From NCBI GenBank assembly GCA_030077755.1, contig JAQJZZ010000017.1, forward strand, positions 1 through 64,000: DNA of 64,000 bases. Reading direction: 5' to 3'. The notes under the pieces were generated by a model. The model worked only from the letters and a program-made list of their open reading frames with translations. It had not been told where the DNA came from and did not search any database. The position numbers and the translations under genes are program-made. The stretch is from Filosporella fistucella. Taxonomy: Eukaryota > Ascomycota > Leotiomycetes > Helotiales. Below are positions 23,020 through 35,180 of this stretch, one piece after another. The stretch's first letter is position 1, and each line of letters starts with the position of its first letter.

Positions 23020-23990
23020 CCTAAGCCTTAGCGGCAATTAAAATTTAGACCAGGTTAGGATCCTTAGCCTCTTTATTACCTATATTAAACTCTCTCTTTG
23101 GCGGTAGCTTATATGAGCCCTAAATCTCCTCGTCCTTTAATATAATTAAGTAATATAGAAATCCTATCACGTTATATAGCCATGGCACCCTTTTTGCCCT
23201 TAAATCTCTAATATTATAAACGATGCTTGCTTGCTCTTTAATATTAACCTTAACGTTAGCGTAATCCTTTTTAAGCTTAATAAATAATTCCTCTTTAGTC
23301 TTTATTAATCTGGCGGAGTCTAGCTTAGACCTATTGCTTTAGCTTAGACCCTTTATTATTATAAAATAATTAATTAAACCCTTCTTAATAAAGTATGTCT
23401 AAAGTTTATACTCTTGCTATAATAGGCTCTTCTTATGCTCTTTTGCCTTAATCATATAAACGGCAAATACATGCTCCCTAATTCTAAGGTGGTGGCGCGT
23501 GGAGAAATCGCACTCTAGCTATAGGTAATAAAAGCCATCATAGCTTGCTAGGTATTTAATTGGCTTATACTCGTCCCTAGTTCTAGGTTTATGCTCCTAT
23601 AGCTCTTCTACTATCCGCAAGTCATAGCTATCAAGTAGCTAAACGGTTATTTTAAGCGTATTACTAGTAAGTTAATAAGGCTTTGCTCGGAGATGTCATT
23701 CTTAATTACGGAGGCCTGGAATAATATAAGAGCTATAAAGGTAGTAGACTATTACCTTATATATAGGATTAAATGAAAACATACCGAGATTATTAGTTAA
23801 AAGGCGTCTATTTAAGGGAAATAAAGTAAGAGTAGCTTTAATAGAAATTACAATTTTACCGATTATAATTTCATTAAAATCTTGCTAATTCAGCGGCGTC
23901 CGGACCAATCACAATATACGGAATTCACAATTTCGTCGAAAAAGTGGCTTTACATAACTAGTAGGGCTTTAACCTTATTATAATATACTT
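23020..23990 (-). pseudogene. Third remnant of the fungal C2H2/DUF3505-like family
   Basis: A minus-strand frame from about 23690 to 23020 shows KPIKYLASYDGFYYL, then ECDFSTRHHLRIREH (a degenerate finger), KKGLINYFIIIKG, and VPWLYNVIGFLYYLIILKDE..SYKLPPK near 23170-23090. The last stretch fits the 'PWL..TGF..HL.GL.D.EI..SY.LPP' pattern of subtelomeric fungal zinc-finger proteins. Several TAG/TAA codons sit where Gln is plausible. Ends are undetermined. It is more GC-rich than the 17-20 kb gene, so it probably decayed to a different extent. Confidence 0.55.
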
Positions 23991-24383
23991 TTGGATTTTA
24001 TAAAAAGTAAAGCTATTTAAAAGTTTATATATGCACTATAAGCAGCTATTATTGCTTTATAGCGCTCTAAGATATTATGTACAAGGGCCTTTACTTCTTT
24101 ATCTATAACTGCTTTTCACGTTTCTAAAACTATTGCCTTAAGCTTCTTATAATTCCTATGGATTTGTAGATTTAAGGCTTGCAAATATCCTTTATTTTAT
24201 TCTATATACTTTCTATTGCTAAAGCAGCACAATAGGCAGAAGAGAAGGAGGAAGAACCCTGATATATAATTGGTGGGTAGCTGTTGCGAAAACAGGTGAG
24301 GTGTGGGCTGAGCAAGTGGCAAAAATCACCTGAATTTACAATTAAAAGGCCCTGTAGGTAATATATATATTATATTCATTCTT
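23991..24383. other. Boundary between AT-rich subtelomere and ordinary sequence
   Basis: Base composition changes within about 24.2-24.4 kb, from strongly AT-biased to balanced. No gene is seen here; the 3' untranslated region of the LysM gene probably lies at the right end. Confidence 0.5.
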
Positions 24384-25854
24384 TTATGTTATGCCGACGC
24401 ACACATAATTTCCTAGACCCAAAGTGGCACATGTAGACCCAACAGCTGGGTTCCAGAGATAAAAATTGGCAAGAGTAATACCTGTTTTGGTAGCTATGGT
24501 ACCACACTGATCCCCACTCACGACCAAGTAGAATGTATGGCAATTGGTGGTCATCCCTGTTTGAACAGGTGTTGGTGTTGCAATGCCATTGACAGTGCTT
24601 GTTGCTGATGTAGGTGTTACCCCAAAGATATCTATGCAAACGTAATTGCCCAGCCCCAGAGTAGCGCATGTGGAGCCTACAGCAGGGTTCCAAGCGTAGA
24701 AGTTGGCCAACGACACTCCTGCTGCTGCCGCAATGGTTGAACATTGATCTCCACTTACAACAAGATGGAAACTGTTACAGTTGAGTGCCATTGCTGTCTG
24801 GTGAGGTAATGGAGTGGAAATCCCGTTCCCAACGGTGATAGTTGGAGCAATGCGACATGGACGGAAGCAAGTGGTGTCATAAAGACTATAGGCATTGACT
24901 CCATTGGTGATCGTAATAAAGCTGTTAACGCCGTAGTGCAGATTGCAGTTGGTCCCAGCTATGTAGTAAACATTCGTGCAAGTAGCTGTTGCAAGGCAGA
25001 TTGCAACACAAGCTTGAATGCTGGCAACATATGGACTTCCGGTAGAATAAATAACAAGTGTTCCGGCCCCCGTGAGTGCTACGGAGTTGGCCTGGGTGCC
25101 ACATACAGCGCCAGATGGTGTCGGCGCTACCAGATTGAGACCCGTGAAGCACGACATCTCATAAAGTGTGTACGCATTGACTCCATTGGTATTGATCGAG
25201 TAGGAAACTGGCCCGTAGTGCTGATTGCAGCTGGTCCCAGCTATGAAGTAAACATTTGTACAGGCGGCAGTTGCCAAGCATTGCGAAATGCATGCCATGA
25301 TGGTTGCGACGTAAGGGCTCCCAGTGGTGTATATATTCAGAAAGCCGGTACCCGCAAGTGCCACGCCATTGGCTTGCATACCGCATACAGATCCAGATGG
25401 TGCAGGTGATGCGATTGCGACTGCTGTTTGAGCTCCAGTACAAGTAGCCTGACCCGAAGAAGTCGTTGTAGTCACTGGAGCTATTGATGTACTGCTGGAA
25501 AACAAGGTTGACAACGTGGTGACTGTAGGCATAGCAGAGTAGTTGATCTCTACACAGTAGTAGAAGGCTGGGAGCAAAGTGCAGTTTGGGCCGAGTTGAA
25601 GGACTATGGGGTTCTAGCCGAATCAGAAATCGAGGTTTCACAGAAGGAGTCGGGATACTCACCCAAGTTGTGAACTGAGCTTCACTCATACCAAATACCC
25701 TTTCAATCATGGTACAGTCCATGAGATACGATTGCTGTACCCATCCACTACAGGTGGAGATAGTCCCAGGAGCAGCTGTCCCTGGCGGAGTGACCAAATA
25801 AGCACCCGTCTGGCCGATCAACAAAGCAGAAGCTACAAGTCGAAAGTATTTCAT
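24384..25854 (-). CDS. Secreted LysM-domain protein (three LysM, two Cys-rich repeats)
   Basis: Two exons, 25854-25663 and 25613-24384, with a 49-bp intron (GTGAGT..GGCTAG), give about 473 residues. The first about 19 residues are a signal peptide ending near TGA-YL. A first LysM is split by the intron (GWVQQSYLMDCTMIERVFGM..WNP.). Two tandem Cys-rich repeats of about 75 residues follow (CG.QAN.VAL.G.G.L.IY.TGSPYVA, apple/PAN-like in Cys spacing). Two nearly identical LysM domains close the protein (LVVSGDQC.TIA..WNPAVGSTCATLGLG). LysM domains bind chitin oligomers; secreted fungal LysM proteins shield hyphae or mask chitin. It lies 3.3 kb from a LysM/GH18 chitinase on the same strand, a pairing known for killer-toxin-like chitinases in other fungi. 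Function is inferred from domains. Confidence 0.88.
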
Positions 25855-26949
25855 GGCCGCTGATATTGATACCGTGAACTGAATAGGAACTCAAAAGAGT
25901 GCTCAGCTGTTGCTGGGCAATTGTTGGGTGGCTTTTCGATCTCAAATGATAATTTTTGATTTCGCTGGCAAGATTCCAATTCTTCAAGTCTGACGTTGTA
26001 GAGTTGCTCAGCAACATTCTTTGCACTTATTATTTCCTGGCTATCGATTAAGCTGTGAGCTTCGTCGAGCTTCCGGGTGCTTGACCCTACGAGACAGTCC
26101 ACAAGAAGAAATATGGAGCCATACTCAATAGCACAAACGTCAATATTCATGCTCTTCAAGGATTTTTAATTACCCTCAACAACTGCAGGATCTTACCCAT
26201 GGATTGAGGAATGCGTGTCGTGTAGCTGGATCTGGATCACAACAGGACAGCAACTGGATTCCATGACTAGTTCTGAGTTAGTCTGATGCTGCTACAGTAC
26301 CACTGTCATCCTTTCATCGGTAAATAGAATGAGAAAGCAAAATTAAGCCTGCCCGGTGATCAAAACTGGTAGGTAAACGTGAGGATGAACAGATTTGCAT
26401 GAAGAGAACGGTCCAGACCACACCACCCATAGAGATAATGCTGCAGTGACCAAGTTTCGCCGAGAACGGTATGGAATCGAATTCGGTTCGCTAGACGTTC
26501 ATTCTCATAAGATTGACTGGCTGGCTTAGCTTCTTCTCAAGTTGTTGGTGGCGTTGCAATTCATTTCGGGATAACTTGGTTAAACGTCGTGACGGAGTTC
26601 CGATCAAATGCAGACTCTGAATCACACAACCCCTGCGAGTTACGGTAATCTTGCTCGCATACAGCCGTATATCGCAGATGGGGTACGATAGCATGGTACC
26701 GCGCAAAGCTTGTTACTGTCTTTCAATAAGCCGCAGATAGTACGGGCCGGCGGCGAGAAATGACACGCCACAATATGTGGCAGAGAAACAGAGTTTTCTT
26801 GCTGCTGGCTCTCGACTGCACCTCGTATCGACTCCTTTTGAGAAACCCGAGAAATCGTCCCCCCGCCCCATTGGAGGTCAATCAAAAAGCATTCAATATC
26901 ATCTTCGGGAGTTAGTTAAGAAAGAAAGGCGATTGAGAGAGTACACACC
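25855..26949. other. Intergenic region between divergent LysM and F-box-like genes
   Basis: Shared upstream region of two divergent genes. Short frames on both strands (for example 25851-26159 minus) show no domain, signal or family resemblance, so nothing further is called. Confidence 0.5.
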
Positions 26950-28894
26950 ATGGCATACGAAATAGCAGAGGAAATGGACAAGGGCCAAGATCCAAGTCCA
27001 TCCCAGTCAATGTTGCAATCGTTGAGCCCCGAGATTGTGTATGGCATCATGAAAGAAGTAAGCTTCTTACTATGGGCGGGTCCAAGACTGCAAGTTTCTA
27101 AGTTTTCCATAGCTCTATTATGCGTCTCCTCAGGCATTCAAAGCCCTCAAGGCTGTGAATAGAATTTGTTACGGCATCGCCCAACGGTTTCGACTCCGAG
27201 ATATCTCGTTACATTATGACTTTGACAAAGCTCCTGGTGATTCGTGTTCGAAATCGACGCAAGAGAAGATACAAGCTTTGCTCAAACCAGAACAGAGCAT
27301 TTTGCTACACAATACAAGGCATCTTACTATTACTTCCTGGTGGCCTCGTCCAAACACCAATAAATATTATGCTCCAGGGACGCAAGAGGCCAGATGGGCT
27401 ACTTTAGCTTCACTTATCAGAGTTATTCCTTCTTTGCGAACAGTACATTTCGAGGCATTTGACCAAGTGCCTGTAGTCATGATTGAAGCATTGCTCAAAC
27501 ATCCTCAGGCACATTTGCACGTGAGGAACTGGACACGAATGCACGATTGGCAAGATCATACAGATCCGGCGGAGATAGCCCTATCTTACTGTCCAAATCT
27601 TCGGTCGATCCACAGCTCTGATTTTGGTTCAAACGTAAGCAAAAGCTCTCACCCAGCCGCCGATAACAATCGATACGCCGTTTTGCGTATGACCCAAAGT
27701 ATTCAACGCTGTATTATGTACTTGTCTTGGACTACGTTTAATTCTGATTAATTGCAGTGCAAATTGCGCAGTCCCCTGATTGACCCTTTCACCTACCCCT
27801 ATGCCAATTTGGGTCAATCGTCTTTCCATCGAATTCTAAAATTAGCACCGAATTTGAAACGTGTTGAGGTAGAATGTCGGTACAATCCAAATTCTGCAGA
27901 AGGCGTTGAGAACACAATAACCCCTCATGACTTTGCAAGCAGAGCAAAGCTGTTTGAGGTCCAACGTGTATCTGACAGTTTAATTACGCAACTCAAATGG
28001 AGCGGAATAGACTACCTCGTGTCTCTTCTGGAGGATGATGCCATTGATCTATCCAGAGTAGAAAGTCTAGACTTCGAACAATACATCGACCCTCGCAATG
28101 CGAATGCTCAACCCTTATTTTGGAAAGTCGAAGGACGACCTGCTGCCTTGTTTGATAATCTGAAACACCTTTCGATAGTTCTGTACGACGGAGAATTGAG
28201 TAGAGCTTTTATTGATTACTCGAAGATTGCCGCGACAGATTTCGTAGCTTCACTACACAACCTAGAAAGTTTGTCACTGATAAACTGGACCGAATTGCCG
28301 GACGAATCTATAAAACGCATTTTCTCGATGCAACGCTTTAACCTTCGTTGTTTAAAACTTCACGATCAAGGAAGCATTGTCATGTGGCAGAGGAAGTCTC
28401 GTATGGTCACAGCAGTCCAGCTGCGCATGATTCGGTATGCATGCCCTCACCTTGAGGACTTAGCAATCAACATCAAATCCTCTATAGACGGCAGTCTTGA
28501 AGAAGAGTTGCTGGACGAAGTGGCATTATTTCCATACGTCAAAACATTACGAGTTTCCGTTAATTCTGGATTGACCCAGGATATGTTGTCAAGAGAATAC
28601 GGTGAATTCTTTTGGTTAGGAAAACCAGGAGGACAGCCGGGACCCGTTGTGACATTACAAGAATTATTCGCCAACAATGCCTTTAATTGTGTGCATCCCG
28701 ACTTTGTGGAAAGGTTTTGGTGTGTTCTGGCAGAACGAAAACTCCACAATCTCACTGTTGGCTTGTGGAAACTAAGCATTATGATATACACTCCTAAGTT
28801 GAGCATGGGCTTTGTAAGGCAGAATGTGGTCAAAACGTCTGATGGCTCACTAGCTTTTCCGACACCACCGTATGAAGCAAACCGGCCCATATAA
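26950..28894 (+). CDS. F-box-like / leucine-rich hypothetical protein
   Basis: Three exons, 26950-27057, 27134-27634 and 27758-28894 (introns 76 and 123 bp, GTAAGC donors), give about 581 residues. The N-terminus (SLSPEIVYGIMKE, then AFKALKAVNRICYGIAQRF across intron 1) fits a divergent F-box: LPPEI..I...., then a L..VN+ helix. The rest has irregular leucine-rich segments (LRTVHFEAFD, LRSIHSSDFG, LKHLSIVLYDGEL, LESLSLINWTELP, LRCLKLHDQGS, LEDLAINI) typical of fungal F-box/LRR proteins that recruit substrates to SCF ubiquitin ligases. The F-box is shorter than usual, so the first intron boundary may need checking. Substrate unknown. Confidence 0.75.
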
Positions 28895-29191
28895 TCGCCA
28901 ACCACTTTGGCATCTCGGCGGGACTATGAATGTAACTCAGATCTTGAATTTCAAGTAATATTAGAAATCGAAATTTTGGTTCATGATTATTAGACAAATT
29001 CAGGACTGGCAATTTTTTTGGTATTCTTTTGCACGATGTTGGAAAGAGGGGCTATAATCAAAGTAGGCATCTCTCAGTATATCCTTGTCAACATCTGAAT
29101 AATGCTAATTAACAATATGCAGAAGTAAATAAAGATGCCAAGCAATCTTACCATCCCTTCTAGTCTAGGTGCCCAGTTTACTCAACATTTC

Positions 29192-32100
29192 TCATGCCGT
29201 TTTAGTCGGTGCATTAAGGGTATTCCAATTCATGGAGTAGTAATGGTGAGGTTGACCCATAGTTTCATTCCCGTAAACCTTGACCAAGATTTCTATTTCG
29301 GTTTTCGTTGGAGGAGGCATCGAGGGCTCCCATGGTGCCGGTGTTCGCGCTTCTAAAGCTCTGATAGGGAGTCCTTTCCCATCACATGAGATCTTGGGCC
29401 CTCCAGCAGACACTATAGCTCTCTCAACACATCCTGGCTTCATGATAAATGGCAGATAGAATTGAGCATAAGCAGCCCTTGTGTCAGTTGCGTCATACCA
29501 GTGCCAGAATGTAAGTGCGCCGCATCCACTCTCTTGCTTTTTCAGCGAAGCGCCTTTGTCCATTGCCCAACCTTGAATATTCCAGACCGAATACTCATAC
29601 GCTGCAAGTTGATCTAACAAAAAACAAATGTCAGCTTTCTTGTCTTATATACGCCTACTGGTTAGGCATACAGCTCAACATGAAATGAGAAAGTGATAGC
29701 GCAGTTTACATGCAATATATCTTACCTTTGACCCAGCATGTTGCTGTGAATGGTGGTGGCGTAGGTGTAGCTGTAACAACGACAACGACTACCGTTGTAG
29801 TCGGTGGCAGAGTAGGTGTTGGCAGGGTAGAGCGAACCGTGACGGTGGAGACAGGTACGGGGAAAATCAAATTCTCCTCTGCCGAGTTCTTCATAAATAA
29901 AGCCTGAGTCGACAGTTAGTATTCGGGTCTCTTCATAAGTTGGATGATTACACATATGGTAGAATGTGCAATAAGAGATAGCAAATTTCCGTGGGAAAGA
30001 GGGAAGGTGCATACATCAAGCAGTGATAGGTCTCCAGGGCCCTGAGGGAACTCATCTTCAGAGCCAGGCTGCCAGTCGACCAAGACAGTCGCAGTAGCAG
30101 TACCTGACGATGTGCCCCTCGATTTGGTTCCTGTGGAAGTGGGATCGTTATTGTTGTTATCGTTTCCTCCCAGATCGGCCCCAAAGACACCAGGAGGGCA
30201 GAATGGGCATCCTGAGTCGCAGAATAGAATGCCTCGATAACGTTGTCAGAGATGTACCATATCCAAAGTGGGGTAGTGGAGCTTACATGGGAGCCCGCAT
30301 CCTGGGCATCCGGGTAGCCCGGTAGGCTTCATAGGTGTCCCTGATGTCCATCCAATCCCCTTTGAGTTCAACTTACTGTCTGTCCCAGGTGGTACAGTGG
30401 TAGGGTACACATGAGGAGTAATCATAAACCTTGTTGGTGCCAGAGTCCTGCCTCCAACAATCGTGGTACTGCCCCCCAATGTTTCTGTCTCTGTGGGTTG
30501 TTCCCAAACGTACTGGCCCCAAAGAACCGTTGTCCCTGAAGTAGTAGATGTTGCTGTTGCGCCGTTGACAATTACAGTGCCACCTATAACACTATTCGGA
30601 AACATGAATATTAATGTAAACCTTCGTAGACAGAATGTAAAAACAAGGGGATAATTACGGTGTAATTGTCACACCAAAAGGAGGTGGCTGTACAGAACTT
30701 GTCAGGTATATGATACCGCTGCTTGATGTCGGCCCAAGGTTGACTCCCCAGACAGGTATCGCTGTCGTTGTAACTGAGTCGCAAGGCCAGGTATTAGCAT
30801 GTGCGAGTTGATATTGTGCAAAGCTACCTACCTGGAGGAATCGTGACAATTGTGAAAATTGAGACATGGATATACCACGGGTATGTAGTTTGCAAACCAT
30901 TTCCAAGAGTACTTGTAAGAGTGGTAAGACTTGAGTATACGATTGTTGTGGTCAACAGAGGGAAGGTGATGGTGGTTGTAGTACCCAACGGCATTGGTGG
31001 CCAGACTAGTGTTACGCCTGGTAGTGCTGTAACTAGTAGGCTTGCCGAATTCCAGATTCCGGGGTCGACATAAAAAAGTCCATTTGTAGATGATTTAGTT
31101 GATAGCGCACCACTACCATCTTTTTGCAAATCAACCGCCCAGTCTGCCACTCCAAGGAATGTGAGATAACCGTAGAGAAGTTTTCGCACTGCCTTATTGG
31201 AAGTGCTCATATACGCAGCCCATTGATTCTGGTTATACACCAATATATCGGAATATGAGTTTTGGTCCCAATGGGTTTGGGCCGTAGGATTTCCAGAAAT
31301 AACCAGACCAAGCTCATAATCGGAAATGTATCCAGCCGTCCCAGTGCAAGGTCCTGCCAAGGCTCCAGAATTTGGCCCCGTATACGTGCACATTTCTGTC
31401 CAGCACCCCACAGTGGTCATTTGAAATGATCGGGCATAACTGGACACACCAACTGCAACCTTGTTGGAGGGAATTCCTGCCTTAGTGATCATAGAGAGTG
31501 CATTTATTGTCTCAGTCAAATTGACGTGGGACCGAAGACAGTTACCTCCTTTGCATCCTGTGTCAGAGTAAGCTCTCCCATAATCCCATTGTCCGTGCAT
31601 ATCGTATGTCATGTATACAATGTAATCAATCACTTGCATAAGCGCGGTTATTGGGAAGTGCTGTAAATACCAGAAGGATGCTGGGGCAGTAAGTGAAACG
31701 GATTTGCCAGGAGCATTGGCAGCAAGACTGATCTGAAGTTCATCGAGAAGGAGGAAAAATCCGATACTATCAGCATCAGACCCAGCAGGTATACCGGGAA
31801 TATCTGGCTCCCCAGGGTATTCCCAATCCCAATCTACACCATCCAGATCGTAGTAGATGAGGAAATCGACGACATTTTTGATGAGTGTTTGTCGACTTGC
31901 TTCACTACTAACTACTTGGCGAAAGACCATATAGGTACTTGGATCGGTGCAAAAGTCCCAACCGCCAATCGAGATTATCCGTTTTATTCCAGTCATATAT
32001 TTTAACAATGGTAGTTGAGGCTGAATAGCGGTTGTGTTTAAAGTCCAGTCCGGATTTATTGTGGCAAAGGCGAAGTGAACGTGAGTATAAAGCGACGTAT

Positions 32101-33922
32101 CGATTTCCGAAACCAACATTGACAAGCATGGTCGAGTCCAGTCAAAACCCTCAAAGTACGCAATAGAGAAAGGTTGTGCAGGGGCTGCTGACACGATGAT
32201 GTCGCTCCCACAATTTGAAATGCAGCCGTTTTGCCCTGGGGCGGCCGTACCAGGATTGCCGGTAGTGGAGTTTGAAATCGTGCAGAACTCAGAAGTTGTA
32301 CCGCACTGACCCCATATATCGCAACATGCATTCAATGGACACTGGTTCAAAGTCCTAAGATCTGTTCCAGGAGGTGCGGTGGCAGTCTTGTTGACTTGCG
32401 GCCCACAAACAGAATTCGGTATCGTTGCAGGCATAGGGGGAAAACCCGTGCTGAGACATATGTAATTTGCAGCAAATAGAGAGGCACAGCCATTCCAGCC
32501 CCAGGTTGCGGTGTTGAAGCTCTCAATTTTGGCGACTGTGAGACCATAGCTAGCGGCCAGAGCCGAGCAAGAGTCTCCGGTCACTACCATGTAAGAATAG
32601 CAGTACCCATTTGACTGTGGCTTCGGCGTATTGTCTGGGAGTGTTCCAGCGCTACAGCAGACGTACTGACCGACCGCCAGTGTAGAACAAAGTGTGGAGC
32701 TCGGATTGTATGTAGTAAAGGTCGCTGGGGTGATGCCACACTCTGCTGCCAAAGTGGCGCAAGTGTCAGATGCAACAACTCGAACTGTAGCGCATATAGC
32801 TCGAGGAGTAACTTTTGGCCCATTCAATTTGGATAACGGGATTGTGAGCGAAGAAGTGTTTGTAGCGCTGTCATTAACGGACTGCAGGTGGGACGGAACC
32901 AGGAAGCTGATATTTTGCCAAAGGGATGTGTTTCCAATCATGGAGAGACAGCTGCCGTTTTTCCATGATTGAACACCAAGTTGAACAGCCGATGTGTTAG
33001 TCTTAGTGTTTATAGCAATTCCCATTGAGTATCTTGCTGTCAGGCTATCACAGAGTTGAACCACCAAATTGTCCGCGACAATGCCGTCGCCTTGGATCTG
33101 AGTAGCCAGGTGGGCAATAATGTCCGAGATAATGTTTTGAGTTACAAGACCTGATCCAACGTAAATTCCAATGATAGCTTTTCCAGAGTAAGCAAAATCG
33201 ATTGTCTCATTACAAGCATGCTGATTAAGTCTTGAGACCGCGCCTAGCTGCTGTAAGGCTGCAATGACATCGGCGACACTGTTGGGGGAGGCTGGTCCTG
33301 TGGTTGCAAGCTGCAAGGGGTAATGAATCTCGCTCTTATTTACGCCATCTGTCAAAAGTTAGGAGCCACTTTAATGTCAATTAAAGCACTAATAAAATAA
33401 GGGGCTAGGGTGAGATAATGAGTTACCTGAGGCACAAGAATCAGATCTGAGGGCTTTGACGGCAAGGCCCACAGGAATGTTTGCAGTACATGCAGATATT
33501 TTGTTATGAGTCTTTGGACTGTCGAGAGGATTGAAGAGAGCAAAATCTAGTAGCATGGGACGGTTGCACAGACTGAGGCGATCAAGATTGTGGTACACAT
33601 ACCAGCTACTAGAATTTAGACCTGCTGTGTTGCACTCTACTGGACATCGCGTCCTTGTTGTATCTGACAGACGAGAAGTATATTTGCCAGCCAGGACAGC
33701 TTTTCGGAGGGCAGCTCGATCTGTTTTCTGTGGAGGGGGAGCAAGGCGAGTGGGGATTGGTGTTGTAGCAAGGTAAGCGTCCAAAGATTTGCTCGCGATA
33801 TCAAGAGCGGCTTTATCATGTATTCTAGCTTGGACAAAAGAAGTCTGAAGAGCTTGAACAAGTAAAAAAGTGGCAAGCCAAAAGCTGAAGGAAGCCATCG
33901 AACGTAGATGCATGCGAAGCAT
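29192..33922 (-). CDS. Secreted LysM-CBM18-GH18 chitinase (killer-toxin-like class)
   Basis: Seven exons (33922-33427, 33348-30832, 30773-30659, 30591-30287, 30232-30015, 29903-29726, 29613-29192) join in frame to about 1416 residues. Intron phases agree throughout. An N-terminal signal peptide is followed by a Cys-containing region (to about 340), two LysM domains (about 349-399 and 415-465), a chitin-binding hevein-type domain (CCDIWGQCGTTSEFC, about 501-546) and a GH18 barrel (about 559-920) with the catalytic DGVDWDWE motif, acid Glu about 675. A long Thr/Pro-rich tail with Cys-rich segments ends in the WHW..GCVERAIVSAGGP block typical of this class. It hydrolyses chitin at walls. A possible extra 36-bp intron near 30361-30396 would remove 12 residues. 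The start could also be the ATG at 33898. Confidence 0.9.
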
Positions 33923-35180
33923 CTTGCTCAGCAAGCTTGGAAGGAAGGATAACTCTGTGAAGCTGAGAAAGCTGTGTCATGGAAATGAGCGCAAATAAAG
34001 ACCGCAAAGGATTGGTGGGCAGATAAATTGTCAGGTTGCAGGAGCTCCTTAATCTATGCAGTACCGCCTTCGAGCTTAAGCTCTTCTTGAAAGGAGAGAA
34101 ACAACTGTTGCTTTTAGCCCACCCTTGTAGAAGCCATTACATTCTCACGATGGAAAGGCTACGCCGAAGAATCACAGTTCAACTGCTTCATTTCGCTGAT
34201 CCTCGACCCTGTAGCTAATATCGGCGAGGTAATTTAAATCAATGCAATATGTTGCGACATAACACTCAAATGAAGAAAAAAACTTCCTTCCATGAGACCA
34301 AAATCACTCGCAATTAACCCTTGTTGATCGCAATTGGGGCACTAGCAAACTCCTCTGACAGTCAAACGAACTGGTTCGGATCTCACTTGTTGGAGAGAGA
34401 CTGGGAGGGGTCCGAGCAATTCCAGGAAGAGATGCCATGGTGGATACTCCGTACTGCCTTCAGTGAAGGTAGGAGTAAACGTAAGTGACTATGGAAATTG
34501 GAAATAAGCACAGACGTTTGCTGCGGCCAGAAGCGAGGTGTCGGATGGCCACCCGGAATCACTTCGAGGACCGCTTTGGGACTATAAATACGATAAAAGT
34601 TGTATTTAATGCACGGCAGCCGAAAGCGACAGCCGCCGCCTGCATGTACAACGAAGTATAGTAGTATAGCGGCATTATGCACTACACTAGGTAGGTCTAT
34701 CGTGACGGATTTCATTCGTCGAGTGCAGAGACTCAGGAATGAGAACCCTCTTTTTGATGTAATTCATCAGCTGCACCACATCATCGAACCAGTCAGGACT
34801 GGTCATGATACTGGCAGGCATCTTGCAGAGGTCTCTAATCTAATTCATCAAATGCGTCTGGATGCATAATAGTGCTGCTCGATTCGATTCACGAGCATAG
34901 CCAGATTAATCTGCGGTTTACGGTTGTATGAAGCCGAAATTGGAACGAAGCAATTAATCCTACCATTTATGTGTTTTGGGAATCAATCAGCTGCTGCGTA
35001 GAATGAGATGGCAGTCTGTAAGAGGGTTTTCCTCTGTCCCCAATTTCGATCATTTCCGTTTGCTACCTTGTACTTCTTTCCATGAATACTTCTCCATATC
35101 TGTACTTAGCTGCGTGCCATGCCCTCGTTGTAGGTATTCCAAATCTTGCCATATCTTCTTCTGTCTTCAAATTCCCAACT
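33923..35180. other. Intergenic region, chitinase to zincin genes
   Basis: Both flanking genes point away from this 1.26-kb stretch, so it holds both promoters. Short frames inside (for example 34383-34715 minus) lack recognisable features. Confidence 0.5.

Noticed and set aside
25851..26159. 102-codon minus-strand frame upstream of the LysM gene
   Set aside because: It overlaps the LysM gene's start region, has no domain or signal peptide, and fits the 5' untranslated or promoter region better.
32694..32972. Plus-strand frame within the chitinase gene
   Set aside because: Antisense to the LysM region of a well supported gene.
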